NCBI GenBank assembly: GCA_902564695.1
Contig: CACFCB010000001.1
Coordinates: 124,001-188,000 of the forward strand
DNA length: 64,000 nucleotides
Reading direction: 5' to 3'
DNA from: an uncultured Prochlorococcus sp.
Lineage (GTDB): Bacteria; Cyanobacteriota; Cyanobacteriia; PCC-6307; Cyanobiaceae
The notes below the pieces were generated by a model that worked only from the letters and a program-made list of their open reading frames with translations, did no database searches and had not been told where the DNA came from. A program made the translations under genes and the position numbers. Position 1 is the first letter of the stretch. Each line of letters begins with the position of its first letter. This document shows, one piece after another, positions 41,019 through 51,932 of this stretch.

Positions 41019-41879
41019 CTAAATGCCTCTGTTCATTATTTTTTCAGTTTTTAATTCTGGTTTGCTTGGATCTTTAATGTCCACGACTTTTACTTTTGTG
41101 TTGATTAAAAGATTTGGTAATGATTCTTGAAGCTGATTTAGTTTATTGATTTGCTCTATTAAACGATTTGTATCAGAGCCCAAAAGAACTGAATTGAAGT
41201 GTTCGGTTTCGATAATGATTTCTTGAATTGGACTTATTTTGATTTTTTTTAAAGGGCTTTGAAGGCTAGATCTATTTTTTATTATTAGTCCGATTTCATT
41301 CTTTTTGTTTGAGTTCCAATTTTCTACAAAAATATTCATTTTATTTTTTTTTGATTCACTTACAAATTTAAGGGGAATCCAATTCCCGTCGACATCAATA
41401 GCTCCATTCTCGTTTTGATTCGATGAGACTCGATTCGCGAAAGCCACTGATTCTCTTTCTTTGACGATTAGGTGAATTTCAGGTGGAAAAAACTTACGAT
41501 TTACTGAAATACCTTTGATTGGAAGCTTGCTTAATAAAAATGATTCTATCTCTTTGGGATTTAGTTCAAGTAAATTATTAGGAAAAAAAATACTCGTTGC
41601 TTTTTCTATATCATTTTTTGTTATTCCCGAAAGACCTTTTATTTCAATTTGATTTGAACTTATAGGTTTCCAAGCTTGATTTAAAAATGTAAAAACTAGA
41701 AAAATTGATGAACTTAAAAAAAACAATAATTGCCATAGTTCAATTAATAACTTTTTTCTTTCAAAAAAATTCGAAACATTTTTAATTGATTGACTGCTTT
41801 TTCTAATTAATCTTTTAGGCGGGTTTAATTTTGATTTCAAAGGTCGCATCTTGCTCGTGACATAAGCTGATCCATCCAT
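41019..41879 (-). CDS. ftsQ: cell division protein FtsQ/DivIB (POTRA domain)
   Basis: Single TM then IEIKGLSGITKNDIEKA, VNRKFFPPEIHLIVKERESVAF; adjacent to ftsZ. Confidence 0.85.
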   Translation of the reverse strand: MDGSAYVTSKMRPLKSKLNPPKRLIRKSSQSIKNVSNFFERKKLLIELWQLLFFLSSSIFLVFTFLNQAWKPISSNQIEIKGLSGITKNDIEKATSIFFPNNLLELNPKEIESFLLSKLPIKGISVNRKFFPPEIHLIVKERESVAFANRVSSNQNENGAIDVDGNWIPLKFVSESKKNKMNIFVENWNSNKKNEIGLIIKNRSSLQSPLKKIKISPIQEIIIETEHFNSVLLGSDTNRLIEQINKLNQLQESLPNLLINTKVKVVDIKDPSKPELKTEKIMNRGI

Positions 41880-42247
41880 TGGCGTGCACGTTCAGCGTCT
41901 GAAAAAGGGATATCTATTTCTTGCCCTCCCCCAACAAGTCTTAGTCGACATCGCCCTTGTGATTCTTGTGTTAAAGGTGCTTCACCTGAGCTGAGAGCCA
42001 TTAATTCAAGCATTTCTAATTTCTTAACTTCGAAAGTTGCTTCCTCCTTGAAATTACCTGCTTCAAAACTGCTCCAACATAAAGAACCATTTTTTAATCG
42101 AGCGGCACCTGTCCCGTCTAGTTTGGCAAGTTCTGATCCTTTGGCCCAAATTAGATAAAGGTTCTGTCGCCTTCTCTCAAGCCATCCAAGGGCAGCGATA
42201 AGAATAAACGCCATAAGTAGAGGCAACCAAAGGAGACCGTGAATCAT
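41837..42247 (-). CDS. conserved membrane-anchored hypothetical protein
   Basis: N-terminal TM, 136 aa, between ddl and ftsQ. Confidence 0.65.
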   Translation of the reverse strand: MIHGLLWLPLLMAFILIAALGWLERRRQNLYLIWAKGSELAKLDGTGAARLKNGSLCWSSFEAGNFKEEATFEVKKLEMLELMALSSGEAPLTQESQGRCRLRLVGGGQEIDIPFSDAERARQWMDQLMSRARCDL

Positions 42248-42283
42248 TTTCTGAAGAAGAGATCTAAAATCTTCATAGTTAAT

Positions 42284-43336
42284 TTATTCATTTGCTATTT
42301 CTATGAGACTAGCAACAAGTTTTTCTAGTTTTAATCCAGAAGCTTCCCATAACATTGGATACATACTTGTTTTGGTAAAGCCTGGCAAGGTGTTGACTTC
42401 ATTTATATAAATTTGTTGTGTATTTTCTTTATAAAAAAAATCCACTCTTGCTAAACCAAAAGCATTTATAGCTTTACATGCTTTAATAGCCAATTCTTGT
42501 ATTTTAGTGACTACATCAATATTGATATCAGCTGGGATGATTATTTTGCTTAGATTCTCATTATATTTTGAATCATATGTATACCAATCTGTTTCAAATT
42601 TAACTTCGCCAATAACAGAAGACTTCATAATTGATTTCCCTAATATTCCGCATTCAAGCTCTCTCCCCTCTATGTGTTTTTCTATGATAATTCTCTCATC
42701 GAATTTTGTAGCGACTTGCAATCCATGAATAAATTCTTTGTTGGTATATGCTTTCGTTATACCAATAGATGAACCTAAATTAGCCGGTTTTATAAAACAA
42801 GGATAATTTATTATTTTTTCTACTTTTTCGTAAATAGAATTCATTAAAGATTCACTTTCTAGATCTTTTTTATCTAGATAAATATATGGTACCTGAGGGA
42901 GATTGAATGATTTAAAAATAGATTTCATTGCAATTTTATCCATTCCTAATGATGAACCAAGAATTCCAGAACCAACAAAAGGCTTTCCAGTTAATTTAAA
43001 TAATCCTTGAATAGATCCATCTTCTCCATTAGGACCATGTATTGCTGGAAACCATATATCAATTTTTTCACTTTCTTTTGAGAAATTAGTTAATCTCTCT
43101 TTATCTTTTTCTCGGTTGAAAGTAGACTTTTGCTCTCCTAGTAATATCGATTTGGAGTAGCTATGGCTTCTCCAAAAACCATACTTGTCTATGTAAATCG
43201 GACATACAATAAAACGTTCTTTATTGCTTGGATAAGATAAGGCGTCGAAAATAGTTTTGGCAGATTTTATAGAGATATCATGTTCACTGGATTTACCACC
43301 GAAAACAAGACCTATATTAAGTTTTTTAGTTTTCAT
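42284..43336 (-). CDS. ddl: D-alanine--D-alanine ligase
   Basis: VFGGKSSEHDISIKSA, FKPANLGSSIGITKAY-like (FIKPANLGSSIGITKAY), YINEVNTLPGFT. Confidence 0.96.
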   Translation of the reverse strand: MKTKKLNIGLVFGGKSSEHDISIKSAKTIFDALSYPSNKERFIVCPIYIDKYGFWRSHSYSKSILLGEQKSTFNREKDKERLTNFSKESEKIDIWFPAIHGPNGEDGSIQGLFKLTGKPFVGSGILGSSLGMDKIAMKSIFKSFNLPQVPYIYLDKKDLESESLMNSIYEKVEKIINYPCFIKPANLGSSIGITKAYTNKEFIHGLQVATKFDERIIIEKHIEGRELECGILGKSIMKSSVIGEVKFETDWYTYDSKYNENLSKIIIPADINIDVVTKIQELAIKACKAINAFGLARVDFFYKENTQQIYINEVNTLPGFTKTSMYPMLWEASGLKLEKLVASLIEIANE

Positions 43337-43384
43337 AATGATTCATTTTTTTATATTTGAAATTTAATTGAATCTAAAAGTTAT

Positions 43385-44776
43385 TTATTCCAAATTTCCA
43401 GTTAAAGAAAATGGACGAATGTCTTCAATTTTTACTTTTACGATATCACCAATCTGTTGAGATCTTCCATCCTTTGACAATCTTGGGAAAAATGTAAGAC
43501 GATTTGTTCTTGTCCTACCCATTAATTGAGAAGTGTTTTTGATATTTACATTCTCTATAAGTATTTCTTGATAAGTATTTTTATACCTTAAATTTCTTTC
43601 CTTTGCAGTCTTCTCAACTAAATTATTGATTTCCCTAAGCCTATCTATTTTGACTTCTTCTGGTAATTGATTAGGCCATTTTGCAGCTGGTGTGTTTGGC
43701 CTAGGAGAATAGGCAGCAGTGTTGACGAGATCAAATTTTAGGTCCTCGATGATTGATAGTGTCTCCTCAAATTGATTTAATGTTTCACCGGGAAAGGCCA
43801 CAATTGCATCAGCAGTTATAGAAGATTCGGGCATTAATTTTTTAATATAATTAATTATTTCTTTGTAACTTTCAATTGTATAGCCTCTGGCCATCTTTTT
43901 TAAAATATTATTACTTCCACTTTGAAATGGAATATGAAAGTGTTCGCATACTTTTGGAAGCTTTGCACAAACATCTATCAATTCTTTAGTGAAATATCTT
44001 GGATGACTCGTAGCAAATCTAATACGCTCAATACCTTCAATATCATGTATATATTCTAATAAGTATGAAAGTGTTATTTGACCAGAGAAATTATGCTCAC
44101 CAGAATTAAAGTCTCGACCATAAGCGTCTATATTTTGACCTAATAGAGTTATTTCTTTGTAACCGATTTTTGCTAATTGTTTGATCTCATTTTTTATAGC
44201 TTGTGGTGTTCTTGATTGCTCTTTTCCTCTAACTGAAGGTACTACGCAATAAGTACATCGTTCGTTGCATCCGTAAATTATGTTGATCCAACCGCAGATA
44301 GTGCTATCTCTTCTTGCTGTTGTTATGTCCTCAAATATGTGTTGCTCATCAGTGGCAAGTACTTGATGACCATTGTCAACTTGATTAAGAAGAGTCTCTA
44401 GACGATTGGCATGCTGAGGTCCCATTACAAGATCTATTTCTGGGACTCTTCTTAATATAGATTCTCCTTCTTGTTGAGCTAAGCAACCTGCGATTATTAT
44501 TTTTAAATTTGGATGTGACTGTTTCCTTCGAGCTTGTCTGCCTAAATAACTATAAACTTTTTGCTCAGCACTATCACGAATTGTACAAGTGTTATAGAGA
44601 ATTAAATCTGCTTTAAGTTCCTCATCTGCAAGTTTATAACCCATTTGTTGCAATATTCCTGACATCCTCTCTGAGTCAGCCTTATTCATTTGACATCCAA
44701 AGGTGGTAATCCAGTAACTTCCTCTATGATTGCGAATTGATTTATTTTGTTTGGTTGGGGTTATAGATGCTGTCAT
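43385..44776 (-). CDS. miaB: tRNA-2-methylthio-N6-dimethylallyladenosine synthase
   Basis: [45 protein letters not shown]-terminal TRAM; likely ATG 44776. Confidence 0.95.
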   Translation of the reverse strand: MTASITPTKQNKSIRNHRGSYWITTFGCQMNKADSERMSGILQQMGYKLADEELKADLILYNTCTIRDSAEQKVYSYLGRQARRKQSHPNLKIIIAGCLAQQEGESILRRVPEIDLVMGPQHANRLETLLNQVDNGHQVLATDEQHIFEDITTARRDSTICGWINIIYGCNERCTYCVVPSVRGKEQSRTPQAIKNEIKQLAKIGYKEITLLGQNIDAYGRDFNSGEHNFSGQITLSYLLEYIHDIEGIERIRFATSHPRYFTKELIDVCAKLPKVCEHFHIPFQSGSNNILKKMARGYTIESYKEIINYIKKLMPESSITADAIVAFPGETLNQFEETLSIIEDLKFDLVNTAAYSPRPNTPAAKWPNQLPEEVKIDRLREINNLVEKTAKERNLRYKNTYQEILIENVNIKNTSQLMGRTRTNRLTFFPRLSKDGRSQQIGDIVKVKIEDIRPFSLTGNLE

Positions 44777-44840
44777 TACAGGTGTATTTTTCCCAAGGAA
44801 ATACAAGGATTTGGGATGGATTCATTAAATAGTTTTCAAG

Positions 44841-44914
44841 GGCGAGCGAGGGGATTCGAACCCCCGAATAGCGGCGCCACAAGCCGCTGCCTTAACCACT
44901 TGGCGACGCCCGCC
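44841..44914 (-). tRNA. tRNA-His(GTG)
   Basis: Reverse strand (G)GCGGGCGTCGCCAAGTGGTTAAGGCAGCGGCTTGTGGCGCCGC...GGGGGTTCGAACCCCCTCGCTCGCC; anticodon GTG, G-1:C73 feature. Confidence 0.93.
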
Positions 44915-45117
44915 TTGCTTTTTTAATCTACCAATGTTTTGTCATTTTGAGATTTCAAAATGATTTTGGTAAACAATTTTGTTTGTATTCATTCTAGTTG
45001 TGACTTATAGAAATTATCACTTTTTATATCTTGATCACAACGCAATTGAAAGCCAATGAAGTTACTCTGGGGTTATGAACCCGATTAAAACCCCTCGGGA
45101 TTGAAATTTATTAGAAA

Positions 45118-46425
45118 GTGAATTTTGCAAAAAATGTTGAATTGCTTGCAGGCTTTCCAAAGTCAGGTTGCATTGATGCCCTTGTTCCAAGATCTTTGAT
45201 TGGTGATGGACAAGATCTATTAGGAACGTCAATTAATAAAGAAGGCTTGTCTTCTGTTCAAGTTGAATGGAGGAATGGAACGATTATTTCTATAAAGGGT
45301 TTAAAACATACATCTACAGTTCATAGGGAGATTCTTCTCCCAAGATTTGCGGAACCTCATGCACATTTAGATAAAGCTTTTTCATGGTCACGTTCACCTA
45401 ACTGGAAAGGTGGTTATCACGAAGCTTTAGCAGCAAATCTAAGTGAATATAAATTGAGGTCCAAAGATGAACTTCTATTTAGTGTTGAGAAATCTTTGAA
45501 CTTAGCTCTTGTTAATGGTATTGGAGCAATTAGATCTCATATTGATAGCTTTGGAAAAAATGCAATGAGAGATTGGGATATATTAGAAAGTATTAGAAAA
45601 CAATGGCGCGAGAAAATTCTCTTGCAGTTTGTAGCTTTAACTCCACTAGATTTTTGGCAAACTTATGAAGGTGAACTCTTCGCTAAAAGAGTTGCTTTAA
45701 GTGGAGATCTCTTGGGAGGAGTGATAGCGCCTCCATTTAATAATAAGAATACTTTTAAGTCTTTATTGCACTTAGTGCAACTTGCAAATAGGCTTAACTG
45801 TGATATTGATCTTCATATTGATGAGTCTCAGTCTTGTCCGGCGGCAGGGTTGAGGTTGCTTCTTGAAGTATTAGGACACATTAAGAATGAGATATCAATA
45901 ACTTGTAGTCATTTGAGCAGTATGGGCTTATTGAAAGAAAAAGCGATTGCACATTTGGCCAAAAAAATGGCTGATAAAAAACTAAATGTTGTTGCTTTGC
46001 CACTGACTAATTCTTGGCTATTGGGAAGAAAAAATCGTTGTACTTTAATAAAAAGGCCCTTGGCTCCGATATTTCAACTCCAAAAGGCTGGGGTTGTTGT
46101 ATCTGTAGGAGGGGACAATGTAAATGATGCGTGGTTTCCCTTATCTAATTTTGATCCTATAAATTTAATGGCTTTTTCAATGCCAATTGCTCATTTGTCT
46201 CCTTGGGATAGATTGGGCCTTGCTCCATTTACTTCATCTGCAGCCCATGTACTCAGTCTGCAGTGGGATGGCATTTTGCAAAAAGGCAGTCCTGCTGATT
46301 TTATTTTGTTAGATTCGAATAGCTGGGTTAAAGCTTTGTCTGAAAGGCCCAAAAGAAGAGTGGTAATTAATGGTGAATTCTTAAACGAAATGCCTAAAAA
46401 CAAAAAATCAACATTAAGTAATTAA
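45118..46425 (+). CDS. amidohydrolase, cytosine deaminase/CodA-like
   Basis: LLPRFAEPHAHLDKAFSWSR, DIDLHIDESQS, VVSVGGDNVNDAWFP; GTG start. Confidence 0.82.
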   Translation: MNFAKNVELLAGFPKSGCIDALVPRSLIGDGQDLLGTSINKEGLSSVQVEWRNGTIISIKGLKHTSTVHREILLPRFAEPHAHLDKAFSWSRSPNWKGGYHEALAANLSEYKLRSKDELLFSVEKSLNLALVNGIGAIRSHIDSFGKNAMRDWDILESIRKQWREKILLQFVALTPLDFWQTYEGELFAKRVALSGDLLGGVIAPPFNNKNTFKSLLHLVQLANRLNCDIDLHIDESQSCPAAGLRLLLEVLGHIKNEISITCSHLSSMGLLKEKAIAHLAKKMADKKLNVVALPLTNSWLLGRKNRCTLIKRPLAPIFQLQKAGVVVSVGGDNVNDAWFPLSNFDPINLMAFSMPIAHLSPWDRLGLAPFTSSAAHVLSLQWDGILQKGSPADFILLDSNSWVKALSERPKRRVVINGEFLNEMPKNKKSTLSN

Positions 46426-46430
46426 GAACT

Positions 46431-47783
46431 ATGATCAGCAAAGAAAAACTAGCTTCGTTATTTGACGAGCTGAAATCAGTATCTGATTTAGAGATTTATC
46501 AAAAAACTAGTGATTTAAAAAGGTTCTCTAAAGATTTTTTTGATTATTCGCCGATATTGATGAATGAATTAAAAGATTGCATAGCTGACATAGTCGTTCG
46601 TCCACTTTCGTGTGATGCAATTTTTGTTGTGGCTCAAGTTTGTAATAAGTATTCAACTCCTTTGACTTTAAGAGGTTCTGGAACAGGAAATTATGGGCAG
46701 TGTGTTCCACTTAATGGTGGAGTTGTAATGGTTATGTCAGGTTTGAGGAAGATTAGAAAATTTGATCCTAAATCAGGTGAAATTACTGTTGAATCTGGTT
46801 GTCTACTGCGAGATATTAATGATGAATTGATTGAACATGGCCGTCAATTACGCTTGCTTCCAAGTACTTGGAGAAGTGCTTCGATTGGTGGTTTTATATC
46901 TGGCGGTTCAGGTGGAATAGGATCCGTCCGTTGGGGCTTTCTTAGAGATCATGGGCATTTGCAAGCATTAGAAATAATTACGACTGAGGATCCTCCTAGA
47001 AAACTTGAATTGAATGCAAACAATTCTGAGGCCTTGAATCATGCTTATGGAACAAATGGAATTATTACAGCATTGACTTTAACAACTGCTCCATATATTG
47101 AATGGCAACAGATAGTTGTCGATTGTATTGAGTGGGACCAGGCTATTGAGCTTTTAACTAAGTTTAACTGCGCTGCACTAGAGATTTATTTGGGAACTTT
47201 GTTAGAAAAAGAAATTGTTGATTGCCTTCCTCATTGGTCTGGTAAACCCAAACAGAAGCATAGAATTTTACTATTAGTTTCTCTTGATGGTGTAAGCACA
47301 ATTGAAAGACTAGCCAAATCAGCTGGTGCTGATTTTTATGACTTAGGACCTGAAAATCTCAAAGCAGGAAGAGGTCTAAGAGAGCTATCATGGAATCATA
47401 CAACTTTACATATGCGAGGTATTGATCCTGATTGGACATATTTGCAAATGCTTCTTCCTCAGCCAGAGTTAGAAATAATGACAAATATGAAAGCAGAGTG
47501 GGGACCTAATCTTTTATGGCATTTAGAATGTGTTCGACAAAATGGAGTTCAAAGATTAGCTTCTCTACCTCTTGTAAAATGGCAAGGAAAAGAAGAGATG
47601 AATCATATGATCAATCAATTTAAAGAACTTGGTGCAGTAATTTTTAACCCGCATACAATCACTGTTGAAGATGGAGGCCTTGGCGTAATTGATTCTGACC
47701 AAGTTCAAGCAAAAATTAATTATGACCCAAAAGGTATTCTTAATCCAGGTAAACTTAAAGGATGGAATATAAAAAATAATTAA
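46431..47783 (+). CDS. FAD-binding oxidoreductase (GlcD-like, FAD_binding_4)
   Basis: LTLRGSGTGNYGQCVPLNGGVVMVMSGLRKI, ASIGGFISGGSGGIGSVRWG, YDPKGILNPGKLKGW. Confidence 0.88.
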   Translation: MISKEKLASLFDELKSVSDLEIYQKTSDLKRFSKDFFDYSPILMNELKDCIADIVVRPLSCDAIFVVAQVCNKYSTPLTLRGSGTGNYGQCVPLNGGVVMVMSGLRKIRKFDPKSGEITVESGCLLRDINDELIEHGRQLRLLPSTWRSASIGGFISGGSGGIGSVRWGFLRDHGHLQALEIITTEDPPRKLELNANNSEALNHAYGTNGIITALTLTTAPYIEWQQIVVDCIEWDQAIELLTKFNCAALEIYLGTLLEKEIVDCLPHWSGKPKQKHRILLLVSLDGVSTIERLAKSAGADFYDLGPENLKAGRGLRELSWNHTTLHMRGIDPDWTYLQMLLPQPELEIMTNMKAEWGPNLLWHLECVRQNGVQRLASLPLVKWQGKEEMNHMINQFKELGAVIFNPHTITVEDGGLGVIDSDQVQAKINYDPKGILNPGKLKGWNIKNN

Positions 47784-47799
47784 TTTAAGTATTCCATTT

Positions 47800-49009
47800 T
47801 TAAACAGCTTGATTTGTTGAAATTTGTTTTTGAAAAAGATCACCTACTAAATATAGTGAACCTGTGATAACAGGTGGAGGAGATGGCCACTCTCTTTGTT
47901 CTTTTAGGGTTGATAAAACTTCTTCTACACTAAATGCTTCTTTGAGTTGGGTTCTGTATTCAGGGCAATAATTAAAAATTTGATTGATAGACCAGCTATT
48001 TTGTGTAGGGATAGGAACTATCCAAGCTAAATCTTTTTCTCTGATTAAATTTTGTAGGATATTCTTAATGTCTTTGTGTTTTTGAATCCCAAGTATCCAA
48101 ATAATTCCCCTTTCTTGACCATTCCATGTGCTTCTTTCAATTGATAATTGTTTAGCTGCATGAGGATTATGTGCACCATCAACAACTATTGGCATGCCTT
48201 TCCATTTTGTTTTTTTGAAGCCTTCCCGGCCATTTAGTAAGGGCTAATCCTTCTCGAATTTTTTCCTCAGAAATACTCCATCCAATATTTTTTAGAGATT
48301 CAATAACACCTTTAGCTACTGCTGCATTTTCTTTTTGTATTTCTCCAGATAGGCCAAGTTTCCAGTCTGATGTAAGTGGATCCACCCAATGAATTACTGC
48401 TTGTTGCCTTTTAGCAGTTTCTATTAAAACCTTTTTTACAGCATAGTGTTGTTTTGCAGTAATGATAGTACTCTTTGGAGTTATTACAGCTGCTTTCTCT
48501 ATGGCTATCTTTTCTAGACTATTACCCAAGTATTCGCAATGATCGAGACCAATAGATCCAAATCCAAAAATAGGTCTATATTTATGCGCGGTTGTTGCAT
48601 CAAGCCTACCTCCAAGCCCTACTTCAAGTATCAGAAGCTTAACTTCTTTTAAAGTGAAGAATTTTAGTGCTATTGCAATAATAGATTCAAAAGGAGTCAA
48701 ATTATATTTGTCTATAATTGGGCCAAGAGATACACGTAATGATTTAAATTCTTTTTTTGATATCTGTGTTTTATTGATACAAATTCTCTCAACCCAATCA
48801 ACTAAATGGGGAGAAGTTGTTATTCCAGTTCTTATGTCTACTTGGGTAAGAATACTGTTAATAAAAGCAGCAATAGAGCCTTTTCCATTCGTCCCAACTA
48901 CTTGAATAGCAGGTATGTTTTCACATGGATCACCCATGGCATGAATAGCTAATGACATGCGGTCTATGCCAAGCTTCATATCTCTATATTCTGTGCTCTT
49001 GTTTTTCAA
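47800..49009 (-). pseudogene. folC: folylpolyglutamate/dihydrofolate synthase, split into two frames (ORFs 48179..49009 and 47800..48195)
   Basis: N part VVGTNGKGSIAAFI...LLILEVGLGGRLDATTA...WPGRLQ; C part PIVVDGAHNPHAAKQL. Restoring one base in the T7/A7 run at 48210-48216 joins them. Confidence 0.9.
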
Positions 49010-49027
49010 AAGTGATGTTTGATTTTG

Positions 49028-50209
49028 CTATGAAAGTTTCATCAGACATTTGTCTAGTCTCGTTAAGAGCTCGTTGATTTCTTTTTTTGTAATAGTTAAA
49101 GGCGGGACGATTCTTAATACTTTTGAACCAGCTGAGACTAAAAGTAGTTTTTCTTTTAAGACATATTTGACAATATCAAGAGATGTTGTTTTGATATTGT
49201 CGTTAAGAACTAGACCTTGAATAAGACCAACCCCTCTTGTTGATATAAATATATCTGAATATTTAGCTGAAAGATTAATTAATCCTTCTTTTAATTGATG
49301 ACCTCTCTGCTTGATTTTGTTAAGGAGGTCTCTTTTTTGTAGCTCTCTGCCAACGGTTAGAGCGGCTCTACAAGCAAAAGGATTTCCTCCAAAAGTGCTG
49401 GCATGGTCACCAGGCTCAAAGACGTCAGCCAGTTCATTAACTAATAAGGCTCCAATTGCGTGACCACCCCCAAGACCTTTGGCTAATGTTATGACATCAG
49501 GTTCAATTCCAAGTTGTTCATACCCCCAGAGAGTACCTGTCCTCCCCATGCCTGTTTGGACTTCATCAAAGATCAATAAAACATTACTACTAGAACATTT
49601 TGATCTGACAAGTTGAAAAAATGATTTTTTCCCAACATTTACCCCTCCCTCTCCTTGGATTGGTTCTATTAATACAGCTGCGATTTGTGAACCTGTTTTT
49701 TCTAAATCATCAAATAGATTTTCAAAAGATACATCATCGTTGTATGAAAAGAACATAAATCCATTAACCATTGGCTCAAAGCCTTTGTGGTATTTGGGTT
49801 GTCCTGTAGCACTTATTGCTGCCAACGTTCTTCCGTGAAAGCTTTCCTTTGAACAAAGAATGATTGGATTTTCGATATTACGTTTAATATGGCCATATTT
49901 TCTTGCTAATTTAATAGCAGCTTCATTTGCTTCAGCACCGCTATTGCAGAAGAATGCACTTTTAGCAAAACTATTTGAAGTTAACCATTGGGCTAGTTCT
50001 TCTTGCTCTGGTATCCCGTAAAGATTAGAGACATGTTGAAGTGTCCTTAATTGTTTTGATAAGGCTTTTGTTAGTGCTTTATTACTATGGCCGAGTGAAC
50101 AAGTTGCAATGCCAGCTACGGCATCAAGATATTTTTCACCTTTTTCATCCCAAACCCAACAGCCTTTACCTTTAATAAGGTCTAGGGGAAAACGTTGGTA
50201 AGTTTTCAT
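49028..50209 (-). CDS. argD: acetylornithine aminotransferase
   Basis: RGKGCWVWDEKGEKYLDAVAGIATCSLGHSN-like, FHGRTLAAISATGQPKYH, LIFDEVQTGMGRTGTLWGYE; start at ATG 50209 (MKTYQRFPLDL). Confidence 0.96.
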   Translation of the reverse strand: MKTYQRFPLDLIKGKGCWVWDEKGEKYLDAVAGIATCSLGHSNKALTKALSKQLRTLQHVSNLYGIPEQEELAQWLTSNSFAKSAFFCNSGAEANEAAIKLARKYGHIKRNIENPIILCSKESFHGRTLAAISATGQPKYHKGFEPMVNGFMFFSYNDDVSFENLFDDLEKTGSQIAAVLIEPIQGEGGVNVGKKSFFQLVRSKCSSSNVLLIFDEVQTGMGRTGTLWGYEQLGIEPDVITLAKGLGGGHAIGALLVNELADVFEPGDHASTFGGNPFACRAALTVGRELQKRDLLNKIKQRGHQLKEGLINLSAKYSDIFISTRGVGLIQGLVLNDNIKTTSLDIVKYVLKEKLLLVSAGSKVLRIVPPLTITKKEINELLTRLDKCLMKLS

Positions 50210-50217
50210 CAATTTAG

Positions 50218-50299
50218 TGGGAGCGGTCGGACTTGAACCGACAAACCCGAAGGTGCCGCATTTTGAGTGCGGTGCGTCTACCAATTCCACCACGCTCCC
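50218..50299 (-). tRNA. tRNA-Leu(CAA)
   Basis: Reverse strand GGGAGCGTGGTGGAATTGGTAGACGCACCGCACTCAAAATGCGGCACCTTCGGGTTTGTCGGTTCAAGTCCGACCGCTCCCA. Confidence 0.96.
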
Positions 50300-50338
50300 A
50301 TTAATTTATTTTATGTCAAAACTAGCAAAAATTTTAAA

Positions 50339-51727
50339 CTAAGCAGCATTTTTTTGAGTATTAATATTGTCTTTATTAATTGCTTTACTTGAGAATGAGT
50401 GATGAGATGTTAATTGATCGTATTTTCTAGAAATACATGAACCTACATTAGTTAATTTTTCTTCTAATCTTTCATAGCCTCTGTCTAAGTGTTCGAGGCC
50501 GGTGATAATACTTTCACCTTTGGCCGAGAGACATGCAAGGACAATTGCAGCAGAAGAACGTAAATCTCCTCCTTCTACAGTTGAACCTATAAGTTTTTTA
50601 ACTCCTTTGATATACGCAGTATTTTTTTCGAGATAAATACATGCGCCCATTTTTTTTAGTTCAATAACATGTTGCATCCTTTTTTCGAAAACTTTTTCTT
50701 TAATTTTGCTTGAACCTTTTGCTGTGGTCATCAATGACATGAATGGAGCTTGAAGGTCTGTTGGGAAGCCAGGGAATGGACTTGTGGTTATATCAACTCC
50801 TGAGATTTCGGTTGGAATGATTTTTAAATAATGATTGCCATGATGTGATATTAAACAGCCACATTCTTGTAGTTTTGAAATAACAGCGCTCAGATGACTT
50901 GGGATTAATGGACCAACAAGTAACGACGAGCGGGTTATGGCTGCCGCAATAAGAAAAGTACCCGCTTCTATCCTATCGGGGATAACTGAATGAAAAGTTC
51001 CTTTTAATGCTTCGACACCAGTGATAGTAATTCTGCTCGTTCCAGCCCCAGAAACCTTTGCTCCCATTGAATTAAGCATTTTTGCAAGATCCTGTATCTC
51101 TGGTTCTCTTGCGGCATTTGATATTGTTGTTTTCCCCAAGGCTAAACAAGAAGCCATCAAGATTGTTTCTGTGGCTCCAACACTTGGGTATTTAAGATTG
51201 ATATTTGCTCCACGCAATCTTTTATTTTTGGCTGAGATTTGAGCTTTTACTAAATCATTATGTATTTCCACTTCTGCTCCTAAAGCTTTGAGCCCATTGA
51301 TGTGTTCATCAATCGGTCTTGCTCCAATATTGCAACCACCAGGTAAGGGTATTTTTGCTGCTCCAAGTCGTGCAAGTAATGGACCAATGCAAAAGAAACT
51401 GGCCCTTAAACTATGAACTAGTTGATAAGGCAACTCAGCATTATGAATACAATTTGAATTAATCTCTAAAGAATTAGAATTCTTAGTAATTTTTGCGCCC
51501 AAATTTCGTAAAATCTCTGACATGACCTCAATATCTGTAAGTTGAGGAACATTATTAATAAGGACCGTTTCTTTCGTAAGAAGTGCTGCAGCCATTAAAA
51601 CTAGGGATGAATTTTTAGCCCCACTAACTTTTAAAATCCCATTTAGAGAATGGCCTCCATTCACCTCAAGATGTGGCGGAAGAACTTTCCTTTTCATTGT
51701 CGCCACACTACTCATATTGGAACACAT
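50339..51727 (-). CDS. murA: UDP-N-acetylglucosamine 1-carboxyvinyltransferase
   Basis: [53 protein letters not shown]. Confidence 0.97.
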   Translation of the reverse strand: MCSNMSSVATMKRKVLPPHLEVNGGHSLNGILKVSGAKNSSLVLMAAALLTKETVLINNVPQLTDIEVMSEILRNLGAKITKNSNSLEINSNCIHNAELPYQLVHSLRASFFCIGPLLARLGAAKIPLPGGCNIGARPIDEHINGLKALGAEVEIHNDLVKAQISAKNKRLRGANINLKYPSVGATETILMASCLALGKTTISNAAREPEIQDLAKMLNSMGAKVSGAGTSRITITGVEALKGTFHSVIPDRIEAGTFLIAAAITRSSLLVGPLIPSHLSAVISKLQECGCLISHHGNHYLKIIPTEISGVDITTSPFPGFPTDLQAPFMSLMTTAKGSSKIKEKVFEKRMQHVIELKKMGACIYLEKNTAYIKGVKKLIGSTVEGGDLRSSAAIVLACLSAKGESIITGLEHLDRGYERLEEKLTNVGSCISRKYDQLTSHHSFSSKAINKDNINTQKNAA

Positions 51728-51932
51728 TGCTTACCCAGCCATAATGCCAAGTGGATTTAAAATAGTCCAGTCAACCTTATTGAAAATTGATGGGTTCAAA
51801 TTAAATATTGATAATGTTGAAAGTCTGAATAAAATTCATATATAGTTTTTTATTAAAGTAAAGGAAAATTTGCAGTGTTTTTTTAAGACAAGAAAACCTA
51901 TCTGCTTTATCAAAAATTTAATAATTTGAGGT

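Noticed and set aside
48204-48220. Programmed -1 frameshift at the A_AAA_AAC heptamer in folC
   Set aside because: The heptamer is aligned to frame 0, but a -1 shift leads quickly to a TAG. Joining the two folC halves needs +1 (or -2), so classical -1 slippage does not explain it.
50210-50293. N-terminal extension of the argD ORF (MVELVDAPHSKCGTFGFVGSSPTAPTKL)
   Set aside because: This is translated tRNA-Leu sequence. The real argD start is ATG 50209 (MKTYQRFPLDL).
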